This document shows, one piece after another, positions 17,331 to 24,932 of a stretch of DNA of 64,000 bases (its first letter is position 1; each line of letters begins with the position of its first letter). The stretch is from Streptomyces longispororuber (GTDB lineage: Bacteria > Actinomycetota > Actinomycetes > Streptomycetales > Streptomycetaceae). The stretch lies in contig NZ_JAMOLN010000029.1 in assembly GCF_024448165.1 (NCBI RefSeq), forward strand, positions 1 to 64,000, read 5' to 3'. The notes under the pieces were generated by a model. The model worked only from the letters and a program-made list of their open reading frames with translations, searched no databases and was not told the origin of the DNA. The position numbers were made by a program, and so were the translations under genes.

Positions 17331-17519
17331 GCCCCTACCTCCTTCTCCCGCGGCACGCCACCGCCACCTGCTGAGTGGCCCCGGCGCTCGGCAGGCGCGT
17401 GGGCAGGCGCTCCGTTCTTCGCGACGGAGGAAGGCGATGCGGCAGGCCGGGCTGCGGTCCCGCGCACCACGTCTTCTCCCTGTCCGATCGCTCGACTACT
17501 TCGACTGCTCGACAGACGA

Positions 17520-17546
17520 GACCGGACAGGCCCGGGTCCTGTGACA
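17520..17546 (-). promoter_or_regulatory. ECF41-type promoter for sigma factor gene
   Basis: On the minus strand: -35 TGTCACA (17546-17540), spacer 15, -10 CGGTC (17524-17520). It points at the sigma factor gene starting at 17330 and suggests autoregulation. Confidence 0.75.
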
Positions 17547-17605
17547 TCCGGCCGGGCAGGCGCGGGAGTTCGGGGCCCGGAGCCGTTCCCGGCGGCCGCC
17601 CGCGC

Positions 17606-17632
17606 TGTCACACCACGGCCGACCGTTCGGTC
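17606..17632 (+). promoter_or_regulatory. ECF41-type promoter for WhiB-like gene
   Basis: -35 TGTCACA (17606-17612), spacer 15, -10 CGGTC (17628-17632), 183 bases before the WhiB ATG at 17815. Confidence 0.72.
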
Positions 17633-17814
17633 TCCCTTACCAGAGACCGTGACGTGGCTGACAAGTGCATGCACCGCACCGGCGGAACACACCGTGTGAT
17701 GCGGCCCCGGGCGATCCGGGGCCACGTGTCCGCAGCGGCCCCGGGCACGTCCTGCGCGTCGCAGCCCGCAGATCCCACCCACCTTTCGCCCCTTTTCCGC
17801 GTAGGAGGAAGCTC

Positions 17815-18084
17815 ATGGACTGGCGTGATTCGGCCACGTGCCGAGGTATGGACCCCGACCTCTTCTTTCCCATCGGCAACAGCAGCACCTTCGCGACACT
17901 CGTGCAGATCGACGAGGCGAAGGCCGTGTGCGGCAGATGCCCCGTGTCGCAGCAGTGCCTGACGTGGGCGCTGAACGCCGGTTCCGTGGAGGGGGTCTGG
18001 GGTGGAACGACGGAGGCCGAACGCCGCTCCATGCGCCGGCGGATGGCACGTGACCAGCGACGGTCGGGCGGCACGGCCGCCTGA
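17815..18084 (+). CDS. WhiB-like [4Fe-4S] protein
   Basis: Wbl protein of 89 residues. Four cluster-ligand cysteines are at 9, 39, 42 and 48 (CxxC at 39-42 followed by Cys48), then the Wbl turn GVWGG (60-64) and a basic C-terminal tail for DNA contact. Wbl proteins sense redox state or NO through the cluster and regulate transcription together with the principal sigma factor. ATG 17815 follows GTAGGAGGAAG. It is transcribed away from the ECF41 sigma gene from what looks like an ECF41 promoter, tying it to the same stress circuit. A long inverted repeat terminates it. Confidence 0.93.
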   Translation: MDWRDSATCRGMDPDLFFPIGNSSTFATLVQIDEAKAVCGRCPVSQQCLTWALNAGSVEGVWGGTTEAERRSMRRRMARDQRRSGGTAA

Positions 18085-18141
18085 CCGTCGCCGCGCGGCC
18101 CCGGCAGCGACGCCGCCTGCCTGCCGGGCCTCCCGAGAACG

Positions 18142-18182
18142 CCCAGGTCCCGCCCGATCGAGCCGATCGGGCGGGACCTGGG
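18142..18182. terminator. Bidirectional hairpin terminator
   Basis: Perfect 19-base-pair stem (CCCAGGTCCCGCCCGATCG and its complement) with a three-base loop lies between the convergent WhiB (ends 18084) and YceI (ends 18283) genes. Confidence 0.9.
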
Positions 18183-18282
18183 GGATACGTCTGGCGGGCG
18201 GCGGCCCCTGACGGGCACTCAGAAGCCAGGCAGGGGGCCGGACTCGGCGCCGACCCCGACGCCGGCGCCGGCGCTCGTGGGG

Positions 18283-18879
18283 TCAGGCCTCGGTCCGGTC
18301 GACCTGGACCGCGGAGATGTCGAGGATCAGCGTCACCTTGTCGCTGACGAGGACCCCGCCCGTCTCCAGCGCCGCGTTCCAGCTCAGCCCCCAGTCGGAG
18401 CGCCGGAGCGTGGCCCGCCCCTCGAAGCCGATCCGGTGCCGGCCCGAGGCGTCGAGGGCGGCGCCGCCGTACTCGATGTCGAGGGTGAGCGGCAGCTCGA
18501 TGTCCTTGATCCGCAGGTTCCCGAGCAGCCGGAACCGGTCGTCGCCCGCCTGGGCGATGCGGGTGGAACGGAAGGCCATCACGGGGAAGTTCGACGAGTC
18601 GAAGAAGTCGGGACCCTTGAGATGGGCGTCGCGGTCCTTGATGCCCGTGTCGAGGCTCTCGGTCTGCACACTCACGTGCGCCTCCGACAGAGCGGGCCGG
18701 GAACCGTCGATCTTGAGGAGTCCCTCGAAGGCGTCGAATTTTCCGCGCACATTGGAAATCATGGCGTGCCGGACGGAGAAACCGAGTGTGCTGTGGACCG
18801 GGTCAATGGTGTACGAGCCGGTCAGCTGCTCGTACGGACTGATTCCGGGAGCCGAGGTCTTGTGGCTGGTTTCGGGCAT
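18283..18879 (-). CDS. YceI-family protein
   Basis: YceI-like beta-barrel (lipocalin-like) protein of 198 residues. Typical landmarks: GSYTIDPVHSTLGFSVRHAMISNVRGKF at about 21-48, SVQTESLDTGIKDRDAHLKGPDFFD in the middle, and LTLDIEYGG and DKVTLILDISAVQ at the end. The family binds isoprenoids or amphiphiles such as quinone precursors. There is no signal peptide, as is common for actinobacterial members. ATG 18879 follows GGAAGAGG. It lies downstream of the NmrA-like gene on the same strand, but a hairpin separates them. A paralogue at 31703 sits beside another ECF41 sigma factor. Confidence 0.92.
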   Translation of the reverse strand: MPETSHKTSAPGISPYEQLTGSYTIDPVHSTLGFSVRHAMISNVRGKFDAFEGLLKIDGSRPALSEAHVSVQTESLDTGIKDRDAHLKGPDFFDSSNFPVMAFRSTRIAQAGDDRFRLLGNLRIKDIELPLTLDIEYGGAALDASGRHRIGFEGRATLRRSDWGLSWNAALETGGVLVSDKVTLILDISAVQVDRTEA

Positions 18880-18900
18880 GGCGAGCCTCTTCCTCGTGCG

Positions 18901-18955
18901 GACGTACGGACGTACGGATATGTGGATCGGTGGAAATGCAGCGATGCAGCGATGC
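18901..18955. repeat. Two short tandem repeats upstream of YceI gene
   Basis: GACGTACG occurs twice in tandem (18901-18916) and GCAGCGAT twice in tandem (18938-18953). Both lie in the region where the leftward YceI promoter is expected. No TGTCACA box is present here, so this YceI gene probably depends on another promoter or on read-through. Confidence 0.5.
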
Positions 18956-18979
18956 CGCTATACAGAAAGGGAAAAGGCG

Positions 18980-19011
18980 CCGGGGCGGCCCCGTGCACGG
19001 GGCCGCCCCGG
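18980..19011 (-). terminator. Hairpin terminator after NmrA-like gene
   Basis: Perfect 14-base-pair stem (CCGGGGCGGCCCCG and its complement) with loop TGCA lies five bases downstream of the NmrA-like stop codon. Confidence 0.82.
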
Positions 19012-19016
19012 AATGC

Positions 19017-19766
19017 TCACGCCTGCTGCTGGGCGATCCAGTCGGCGAACCGGGTGTCGCCGACGTGCGCGTCCGGACCGGGGAGCAGCGTGGTCTCCTC
19101 GAGCTCGACACCGAAGTAGGTGGCGTGCGGGTCGGTCACCACGGTGCGCGGGTCGTTCTTCGCGGCGAGGCCCTTGCGGATCAGTTCGTCCAGCTGGAAG
19201 GTCTCGGGACCGGTCACCTCGACCACGCCCTTGACGGGCGTGCCGACGGCCGTCCTGCCCACGGTGGCGGCCACGTCGTCCGAGTACACGGGGCGGATCT
19301 TGACCGGGGCGAGACGCACGGTGTCGCCGTCGGTGGCCTCGGCGGCGATGCCCTTCATGAACTCGAAGAACTGCGTGGCGTGCACGATGGAGTAGGGGAT
19401 CCCCGACGCCTTGATCAGCTCCTCCTGCGCCTGCTTGGCACGGAAGTAACCGGACCCCTGAAGGCGCTCCGTGCCCACGACGGACAGGGCGACGTGGTGC
19501 GTGACGCCGGCGTCGGCCTCCGCCTTGAGCAGGTTGGTCGTCGAGGTGCGGAAGAACTCCATCACGTCGTCGTCCGCGAACGAGGGGGAGTTGGAGACGT
19601 CGACGACGACCTGGGCGCCCTGGAGCACCTCGGCGAGGCCCTCGCCCGTCAGTGTGTTGACGCCGGTGTTCGGCGCCGCCGGCACGGCCTCGTGGCCGTG
19701 CTCGTTGAGCTTGCCGACCAGCTTCGAGCCGATGAGCCCGGTACCGCCGATGACGACGACCTTCAT
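19017..19766 (-). CDS. NmrA-like NAD(P)-binding protein (atypical SDR)
   Basis: Rossmann protein of 249 residues with GGTGLIG at 7-13. The middle carries HHVALSVVGTERLQGSGYFRAKQAQEELIKASGIPYSIVHATQFFEFM, the pattern of atypical SDRs in which the Tyr-Lys pair is replaced by YFRAK. Such proteins act as quinone or flavin reductases or as redox sensors. The start ATG 19766 follows GAGAGGATT. Its promoter is the ECF41-type site at 19842. NAD-dependent epimerase-like proteins are one of the three COE classes known to accompany ECF41 sigma factors. A paralogue is at 23476. Confidence 0.9.
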   Translation of the reverse strand: MKVVVIGGTGLIGSKLVGKLNEHGHEAVPAAPNTGVNTLTGEGLAEVLQGAQVVVDVSNSPSFADDDVMEFFRTSTTNLLKAEADAGVTHHVALSVVGTERLQGSGYFRAKQAQEELIKASGIPYSIVHATQFFEFMKGIAAEATDGDTVRLAPVKIRPVYSDDVAATVGRTAVGTPVKGVVEVTGPETFQLDELIRKGLAAKNDPRTVVTDPHATYFGVELEETTLLPGPDAHVGDTRFADWIAQQQA

Positions 19767-19790
19767 GATGTAAATCCTCTCGGAAGATTC

Positions 19791-19829
19791 GTGATGTCGG
19801 TTAGTGATGTCGGTTAGTGATGTCGTTCT
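19791..19829. repeat. 13-bp tandem repeat in leader of NmrA-like gene
   Basis: GTGATGTCGGTTA is present twice (19791-19803, 19804-19816) followed by a partial third copy (19817-19829, GTGATGTCG then diverging). It falls in the untranslated leader between the ECF41-type -10 and the start codon at 19766. Confidence 0.7.
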
Positions 19830-19841
19830 GCACTAGGTAGA

Positions 19842-19868
19842 GACCGGATTGTCAGAGGGTTTGTGACA
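19842..19868 (-). promoter_or_regulatory. ECF41-type promoter for NmrA-like gene
   Basis: Minus strand: -35 TGTCACA (19868-19862), spacer 15, -10 CGGTC (19846-19842). It is 76 bases from the start codon. Confidence 0.78.
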
Positions 19869-19991
19869 GGTGCCCCGGAAGAATCTCGGAAGATTCTCGG
19901 ATCCGTCCGCCGAATCCGGTCAGGAAACGGGCATGGGTGAGCGCCGCGCGAAACAGACGGAATGTGGCGGGAAGGGAAAGGGGCAGGGGCG

Positions 19992-21224
19992 TCACGGCAG
20001 CAGGTCGGCCAGCGGCACGTCGGGGTCGGCGAGGGCGGCGTCGTCGAGCTCGGCACCCGACTCGACCAGCGCACGGATCGAGTCGATGACGTCCCACACG
20101 TTGACGCTCATGCCGGCCAGGACGCGGCCGCCCGACATCCAGAAGGCGAGGAAGCGGCGCTCGTCGGTGGAGCCCCGGACGACCACGCGGTCGTAGCCGC
20201 CCGGTTCGGTGTGGCCGGTGTACTCCATGCCGAGGTCGTACTGGTCCGTGTAGAAGTACGGCAGCCGGTCGTACACCTCGTCCTGGCCCAGCATGCTCGC
20301 CGCCGCCGTACGGGGCTGGTGCAGGGCGTTGGCCCAGTGCTCGACGCGCAGGTGCCTGCCGAGGCGCGGGTGGAACGCGTTGGCGACGTCGCCCGCCGCG
20401 TGGATGCCGGGCAGCGAGGTCCGCAGCCGTTCGTCGGTGACGATGCCGTTGCGCACCTCCAGACCCGCGTCCTGCGCCAGCCGTACGTTCGGCGTGATGC
20501 CGACGCCCACGACCACGGCGTCCGCGGGCAGCCGCGTGCCGTCGGCGAGGAGCACCCCGTCCGCGCGTCCGCCGCTCCCGGTGATGCGCTCGATCTCCGC
20601 GTGCGGGTGCAGGCGCACACCGTGCTCCTGGTGGAGCCCGGCGAAGACCTGGGCGGCCTCCCGTCCCAGGACCTTCAGCAGCGGCAGCTCGGAGTGTTCG
20701 AGGACGGTCACGTCGGCCCCGGCCGTGCGGGCGGCGGCCGCGGTCTCCAGACCGATCCAGCCGCCGCCGATCACCACGATCCGCGCCCCTTCGGTGAAGG
20801 CGGCCTTCAGCCGTTCGCTGTCGCCGACCCGGCGCAGGTACAGCACGTTGTCGAAGTCGGCCCCGGGCACCGACAGGCGGCGCGGGGACGAACCGGTGGC
20901 CAGCAGCAGCCCGGCGTACGCGATCCGCCGCCCGCCGTCCACCTCGACCTCGGCCGCCTTCGGGTCGAGGGCCCGCACGGTCGTGCCGAGCAGCAGGTCC
21001 ACGTCGTGCTCGGCGTACCAGTTCTCGGGGTGGACGTAGATCGATTCGCGGTCCTCCTTGCCGAGCAGATAGCCCTTGGACAGCGGGGGCCTGATGTACG
21101 GCCGCTCCGGCTCGTCGCCGACGACGACCAGCGGGCCGTCGTAGCCGCGCTCGCGCAGGCTCTCCACGGCCGTGCCCGCGGCCAGGCCGCCGCCGACGAT
21201 CACAAAGGGATTCACACGAGACAT
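19992..21224 (-). CDS. FAD-dependent ferredoxin reductase-type oxidoreductase
   Basis: Flavoprotein of 410 residues of the ferredoxin/rubredoxin reductase class (as in P450 and dioxygenase electron chains). FAD motif VIVGGGLAAGTAVESLRERG near the N-terminus, the ERPYIRPPLSKGYL segment, NAD motif VIGGGWIGLETAAAARTAG, and GIHAAGDVANAFHPRLGRHLRVEHWANALHQ are all present. It should move electrons from NAD(P)H to a small iron-sulfur protein. ATG 21224 follows GAGGATCG; the longer upstream reading lacks family similarity. It is divergent from the ferredoxin gene at 21384, its natural partner, and both have ECF41-type promoters. Confidence 0.93.
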   Translation of the reverse strand: MSRVNPFVIVGGGLAAGTAVESLRERGYDGPLVVVGDEPERPYIRPPLSKGYLLGKEDRESIYVHPENWYAEHDVDLLLGTTVRALDPKAAEVEVDGGRRIAYAGLLLATGSSPRRLSVPGADFDNVLYLRRVGDSERLKAAFTEGARIVVIGGGWIGLETAAAARTAGADVTVLEHSELPLLKVLGREAAQVFAGLHQEHGVRLHPHAEIERITGSGGRADGVLLADGTRLPADAVVVGVGITPNVRLAQDAGLEVRNGIVTDERLRTSLPGIHAAGDVANAFHPRLGRHLRVEHWANALHQPRTAAASMLGQDEVYDRLPYFYTDQYDLGMEYTGHTEPGGYDRVVVRGSTDERRFLAFWMSGGRVLAGMSVNVWDVIDSIRALVESGAELDDAALADPDVPLADLLP

Positions 21225-21283
21225 GGCGATCCTCGTTTCCGGTGTCACGTAGTACGAGCCAGGGGTGCGTGACTCACTCGACA

Positions 21284-21310
21284 GACCGATGGAACGCCCA
21301 ACTTGTGACA
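21284..21310 (-). promoter_or_regulatory. ECF41-type promoter for FAD reductase gene
   Basis: Minus strand: -35 TGTCACA (21310-21304), spacer 15, -10 CGGTC (21288-21284), 60 bases from the start codon. It is back to back with the ferredoxin promoter, the two -35 boxes being 15 bases apart. Confidence 0.8.
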
Positions 21311-21325
21311 CTGATTGCCGGTTGG

Positions 21326-21352
21326 TGTCACACCTTCACTCCTTGCGCGGTC
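21326..21352 (+). promoter_or_regulatory. ECF41-type promoter for ferredoxin gene
   Basis: -35 TGTCACA (21326-21332), spacer 15, -10 CGGTC (21348-21352), 31 bases before the ferredoxin ATG. Confidence 0.8.
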
Positions 21353-21383
21353 ATACAGCTAGCCGACGCCGAAGGAGAAGAGG

Positions 21384-21746
21384 ATGACCTACGTCATCGC
21401 GCAGCCCTGTGTCGACGTCAAGGACCGGGCCTGCGTGACGGAGTGCCCGGTCGACTGCATCTACGAGGGGGAGCGGACCCTCTACATCAACCCCGCCGAG
21501 TGCGTCGACTGCCATGCCTGCGAGCCGGTCTGCCCCGTGGAAGCGATCTTCTGCGAGGAGGAGCTGCCGGCGCACTGGGCCGGGTACGCGGCGATCAACG
21601 CGGAGTACTTCGCGCGGCCCGCGCCGGCGGCGGACCACCCGCTGGTCGCCGGGTTGCCGCACCAGACGTCGGAGAAGAAGGACATCGCCGTGTTCGCCGT
21701 CCGCAAGGAGGAGGCGGCCGACGCCGACCGCTGGTTCCCGAACTGA
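21384..21746 (+). CDS. Ferredoxin, 7Fe (FdxA) type
   Basis: Ferredoxin of 120 residues. Cysteines at 9, 17, 21, 25, 40, 43, 46 and 50 give the CxxxxxxxCxxxCP pattern for a [3Fe-4S] site and CxxCxxCxxxCP for a [4Fe-4S] site, in the order of actinobacterial 7Fe ferredoxins. A C-terminal ~60-residue extension follows, as is normal for FdxA. ATG 21384 follows GAAGGAGAAGAGG. It is divergent from the FAD reductase, so together they form an NAD(P)H to ferredoxin electron route. The terminal acceptor, perhaps a P450 or other oxygenase, is not in this window. Confidence 0.93.
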   Translation: MTYVIAQPCVDVKDRACVTECPVDCIYEGERTLYINPAECVDCHACEPVCPVEAIFCEEELPAHWAGYAAINAEYFARPAPAADHPLVAGLPHQTSEKKDIAVFAVRKEEAADADRWFPN

Positions 21747-21804
21747 CCGTCCGCACCGTCCTGACCTCCTGGCCCTGGGCCGGCTCGTCGGCGGTCCCGT
21801 ACGG

Positions 21805-22302
21805 CTAGGGAGCCAGCGTGATGGTCGTCGGTGTGCCCCGCCAGGCCATCCTGGCGTACGGACAGAGCGCGTCCGCCTGCTCCAGCAGCGGCGCCGCGAT
21901 CTCCGGGTCCACCTCCGGCCAGTTGACGACCAGATCGACGCGCAGCAGATAGCCGCCGTCGTCCGGATCGCGGCCGAAGGCGACCGTCGCGTCCACGGAT
22001 ATCCCGGCGGGGTCGAGCTCCTCCTGACGCGCCACCAGGCTCAGGGCCCCGTGGAAGCAGGCGGCGAAGCCCGCGGCGAACAGCTGCTCGGGATTGGTCG
22101 CCCGGCCGTCCCCGCCGAGCTCGCCGGGCATGCGCAGGTCGAGGTCCAGGGCCCCGTCGGACGACCGGGCCCGGCCGGAGGCCCGCCCGTGGGAGGCGAC
22201 ACCGCCGCTCACGGTCACGGTGGTCGTGTAGATGGGGGAGAAGTCCGTGCCCGTGTAGTCCTTCAGCGTGGACAGGTGGGGCAGCGGGATCCGCTCGGTC
22301 AC
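21805..22302 (-). CDS. OsmC/Ohr-type organic hydroperoxide resistance protein
   Basis: Thiol peroxidase of 165 residues in the OsmC/Ohr fold. The two reactive cysteines are in place: Cys82 in FAACFHGAL (peroxidatic) and Cys146 in LCPYARM (resolving). NPEQLFAAGFAACF is the diagnostic stretch. It reduces organic hydroperoxides using dihydrolipoyl-type thiols. GTG 22302 is chosen since GGAGCC precedes it and the similarity starts at PLPHLSTLKDYTG; the longer upstream frame is a shadow. Its promoter is the ECF41-type site at 22456. It sits downstream of and parallel to the sigma gene at 22494. Confidence 0.92.
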   Translation of the reverse strand: MTERIPLPHLSTLKDYTGTDFSPIYTTTVTVSGGVASHGRASGRARSSDGALDLDLRMPGELGGDGRATNPEQLFAAGFAACFHGALSLVARQEELDPAGISVDATVAFGRDPDDGGYLLRVDLVVNWPEVDPEIAAPLLEQADALCPYARMAWRGTPTTITLAP

Positions 22303-22455
22303 AGGACGGCTCCGGCGTCGTCGTGGCACGTGCTCCGGTCTCGGCGGGCCGGGCCGGAACCCGTTCGCCAGGCGGGCGCCGGAGCACCGCTCACCGCATG
22401 TGTCACGTTGTTCTGCCCTTCGGCCAGTGGGGATCCGGAATTCGGACGACTGGTT

Positions 22456-22482
22456 GACCGACGAGTACCCGCTCTTGTGACA
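22456..22482 (-). promoter_or_regulatory. ECF41-type promoter for Ohr/OsmC gene
   Basis: Minus strand: -35 TGTCACA (22482-22476), spacer 15, -10 CGGTC (22460-22456). It lies just downstream of the sigma factor stop codon (22494) and 154 bases from the Ohr start, giving Ohr its own promoter. Confidence 0.78.
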
Positions 22483-22493
22483 TCCGCGGGGAC

Positions 22494-23390
22494 TCAGCCC
22501 TCCAAAGAAGCCGTATAGGGCAGCAACTTGGCCGGATTCATGACCCACATGATGCGCTCGACGCCGTCCGCGGAGACGTCCAGCGACAGCAGGGCCACGG
22601 CGCCGTCCGCGGTGGAGACGAGCACCGCCGGCCGGCCGTTGGCCTCGGTCCAGCGCACCTCGGTGCCCGGCCAGAACAGCGGCGCGAACGCCACGAGGTA
22701 GCGGGACACGTGCGTGCGTCCGACGACCGGGATCTTCGAGGCGCCGCGCACTCCGCCGCCGTCGGAGTAGCTGACGACGTCCTTGGCGAGAAGCTGTTCG
22801 AGCACCTTCAGGTTCCCGTTGCGCGCGGCGTCCAGGAAGACTTCGAGCAGCCGCCGGTGGTCGGCGGGGCTGACCGGCTCCTTGCGCCGGGCGGTGAGGT
22901 GCTTGCGGGCGCGGCTCACCAGCTGGCGCGTGTTGGCCTCGGTGGTCTCCAGGATCTCCGCGATCCTGCGGTAGGGGTACTCGAAGGCCTCGCGCAGGAC
23001 GTAGGCGGCGCGCTCCACGGGGTTGAGTTTCTCGAGCAGCAGCAGGACGGCCATCTCCATGGCCTCGGCCCGCTCCGCCCCCAGGTGCGGATCCGCGCCG
23101 GTGCTGACCGGCTCGGGCAGCCACGGTCCGACGTACGTCTCGCGGCGCACCCGGGCGGACTGGGCGAAGTTGATCGCGAGCCGGGTGGTGATCGTCGTCA
23201 GGAACGCGGACGGTTCGACGACGTCCGCGCGCTCGGTCTTCTGCCAGCGCACCCAGACGTCCTGGACGATGTCCTCGGCCTCCGCCGCACTGCCGAGCAC
23301 GCGGTACACGATGCCGAACAACTGTGGACGCACGGCGAGGAAGTCCTTCGCCGCCTGGTCGAGAGATTCGGTGTCGTCCCCGCCGTGCAT
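22494..23390 (-). CDS. ECF41-type (SigJ-like) RNA polymerase sigma factor, canonical member
   Basis: Sigma factor of 298 residues with every ECF41 landmark. Region 2 includes RPQLFGIVYRVLGSAAEAEDIVQDVWVRWQ; the linker has YVGPWLPEPV (WLPEP motif); region 4 is LNPVERAAYVLREAFEYPYRRIAEILETTEANTRQLVSRARKHL. The C-terminal SnoaL-like domain has YSDGGG and ends in NPAKLLPY, a variant of NPDKL. ATG 23390 follows GAAGGGG. It lies 85 bases downstream of the NmrA-like gene on the same strand, the standard ECF41 layout of a COE gene followed by its sigma factor. It is the best candidate to drive the TGTCACA promoters here. Confidence 0.94.
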   Translation of the reverse strand: MHGGDDTESLDQAAKDFLAVRPQLFGIVYRVLGSAAEAEDIVQDVWVRWQKTERADVVEPSAFLTTITTRLAINFAQSARVRRETYVGPWLPEPVSTGADPHLGAERAEAMEMAVLLLLEKLNPVERAAYVLREAFEYPYRRIAEILETTEANTRQLVSRARKHLTARRKEPVSPADHRRLLEVFLDAARNGNLKVLEQLLAKDVVSYSDGGGVRGASKIPVVGRTHVSRYLVAFAPLFWPGTEVRWTEANGRPAVLVSTADGAVALLSLDVSADGVERIMWVMNPAKLLPYTASLEG

Positions 23391-23475
23391 GGTCGCCCCT
23401 TCCGGCTTGATCACCCCATGCTACAAACCGGTGGAGCGGGGACGACGCCGCGTCGACGCGGCGCCCGGCCGACGG

Positions 23476-24216
23476 TCAGCGGCGGGCGAGCCACCGGTCG
23501 ACCGTCTCGTGACCGGAACGGGGCGACGGGCCCGGCAGCAGGGACCGCTCCGCGAGCAGGGCACCGAAGAACGGGGCGCGCGGATCGGTGACCACGCCGC
23601 GCAGATCGCCCCGGGCGGCCAGCAGTTTGGCGGTGAGCTCGTCGAGCCGGTACTCCTCGGGCCCGGCGGTCTCCAGGACGCCGAACAGCGGCAGCCCCAC
23701 CGCGACGTGGGCGAGTTCGGTCGCGACGTCGTCGGTCGACACCGGCCGGGTCGGTACGGGCGCGACGTGCACGCCGTCCGTGTGGGCGGTCGAGCGGGCC
23801 AGGGCGTCCACGGACTCGAAGAACGGTGTGGCGCGTACGACGGAGTGGGGCACGGGCGAGCGCCGGGCCCGCTCCTCCTGGACGGCCTTCGCACGGAAGT
23901 ACCCCCGCTGGACGCGGTCGGCCCCCACGAGGGACAGCGCGACGTAGTGCTCGACGCCCGCGGTGGCGGCCGCCTCCAGCAGGTTGCCCGTCGCCGTGCC
24001 GAAGAACTCGACGCTGGGTGCCTCCGCCCGGGACGGCGCCTCGGTGACGTCCACGATCACGTCGGCGCCCCGCAAGGCTTCGGCCAGGCCGCGCCCGGTG
24101 ACGACGTCGACGCCCGTGCTCCGCGAGACGGGCGTGACCTCGACACCGTGGTCCCGCAGCCGGGCGACGGTCCTGGTTCCGATCCGGCCGGTGGCTCCTG
24201 CGACAACGACTCTCAT
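23476..24216 (-). CDS. NmrA-like NAD(P)-binding protein (atypical SDR), paralogue
   Basis: Rossmann protein of 246 residues with GATGRIG at 7-13 and the same core as the gene at 19017 (EHYVALSLVGADRVQRGYFRAKAVQEE, then SVVRATPFFESV). The two are clearly paralogues. The active-site Tyr/Lys is again YFRAK. It is probably the COE-type target gene of the sigma factor encoded directly downstream. ATG 24216 is the start of the dinucleotide-binding fold; the longer frame upstream runs across the promoter. Two candidate ECF41-type promoters lie upstream. Confidence 0.9.
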   Translation of the reverse strand: MRVVVAGATGRIGTRTVARLRDHGVEVTPVSRSTGVDVVTGRGLAEALRGADVIVDVTEAPSRAEAPSVEFFGTATGNLLEAAATAGVEHYVALSLVGADRVQRGYFRAKAVQEERARRSPVPHSVVRATPFFESVDALARSTAHTDGVHVAPVPTRPVSTDDVATELAHVAVGLPLFGVLETAGPEEYRLDELTAKLLAARGDLRGVVTDPRAPFFGALLAERSLLPGPSPRSGHETVDRWLARR

Positions 24217-24241
24217 CTGCGTCTCTTCCCGTCGGGGGGTC

Positions 24242-24268
24242 GACGACCCCGCTGATGCGTATGTGACG
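24242..24268 (-). promoter_or_regulatory. Second, weaker ECF41-like promoter for NmrA-like gene
   Basis: Minus strand: CGTCACA (6 of 7 match to the -35), spacer 15, then TCGTC. It is 26 bases from the start codon and downstream of the better site at 24295; the pair could be tandem promoters. Confidence 0.4.
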
Positions 24269-24294
24269 GCGCCATCGGCCACTCACATCACTAG

Positions 24295-24321
24295 GACAGT
24301 GTTTGAGCCAATGTTGTGACA
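24295..24321 (-). promoter_or_regulatory. ECF41-type promoter for NmrA-like and sigma genes
   Basis: Minus strand: -35 TGTCACA (24321-24315), spacer 15, -10 CTGTC (24299-24295). It would drive the NmrA-like gene and, by read-through, the ECF41 sigma gene. Confidence 0.72.
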
Positions 24322-24356
24322 CCGCCCCACGGAGGTGTCCGGGAAAGGCCCGTCAG

Positions 24357-24383
24357 TGTCACAGATCCACCGGGCGTCCGGTC
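24357..24383 (+). promoter_or_regulatory. ECF41-type promoter for cupin gene
   Basis: -35 TGTCACA (24357-24363), spacer 15, -10 CGGTC (24379-24383), 69 bases before the GTG at 24452. It is divergent from the NmrA-like promoter. Confidence 0.78.
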
Positions 24384-24451
24384 AACTCTGCCGAGAGGGC
24401 GGACAGATGAGTCCCGCCGCTCCCCGTGGCGACTACGAAAGGTGCACAACA

Positions 24452-24901
24452 GTGTCGGACGATCACGCAGACCACATGCACACGGCAGGCGACCCGGAGG
24501 CGACCGAGAGCTGGATGACGGCGGCGCAGCTGCTGCAGGACGCCGCGCCCCTGACGGTCCCCGAGGGCGCCTCGGCGATGACCATCAAGGTGGAGTGGGA
24601 GCCGGGCGACCCGGGCACCCCGCCGCACCGCCACTCCGGGCCCGCCTTCGGATACGTCGTCGAGGGCGCCGTCCGCTTCGAGTTGGAGGGCGAACCCGAG
24701 CGGGTGGTGGAGGCCGGCGGGACGTTCTGGGAGCCGGGCGGCGACGCGATCCACTACCAGGACGGCAACGCACTCGCCGACGCGCGCACCCGGTTCGTGG
24801 TGACCATGCTGTGCGCCCCCGGCAAGCCCATGCTCGAACTGGTCTCCAAGGAGGAGCTCGAAGAGCGCGCCCACCTCCGCGCCCCGCGCCCCGCCGAGTG
24901 A
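24452..24901 (+). CDS. Cupin-domain protein
   Basis: Single-barrel cupin of 149 residues. The metal motif is PPHRHSGPAFGYVVEGAVRFELEG (HxH then a spaced Glu/Val strand) and the second motif lies around EPGGDAIHYQDGN. Such proteins act as small metalloenzymes or ligand binders. GTG 24452 is preferred (AAAGGTGC upstream); ATG 24407 would add 15 residues and lies closer to the -10. The N-terminus has a His-rich stretch (DDHADHMHTAGD). The ECF41-type promoter at 24357 places it in the same regulon; the membrane protein gene follows 31 bases downstream. Confidence 0.87.
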   Translation: MSDDHADHMHTAGDPEATESWMTAAQLLQDAAPLTVPEGASAMTIKVEWEPGDPGTPPHRHSGPAFGYVVEGAVRFELEGEPERVVEAGGTFWEPGGDAIHYQDGNALADARTRFVVTMLCAPGKPMLELVSKEELEERAHLRAPRPAE

Positions 24902-24932
24902 GACCGCAGGAACAGAGAGGGCGTGCGGCGCC

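Larger units (their letters stand above)
17331..17814. other. Long divergent regulatory region between sigma factor and WhiB genes
   Basis: This 484-bp gap holds two ECF41-type promoters firing outward, at 17520-17546 (leftward) and 17606-17632 (rightward). Each leaves an untranslated leader of roughly 170-185 bases. No coding sequence with credible composition is seen in it. The leaders are long for actinobacteria and could carry regulatory RNA structure or a leader peptide, which I could not identify. Confidence 0.5.

Noticed and set aside
22402..22430. TGTCACG followed by CCTTCGGCC as another ECF41 promoter
   Set aside because: The last -35 base differs and no C(G/T)GTC occurs at 15-16 bases.
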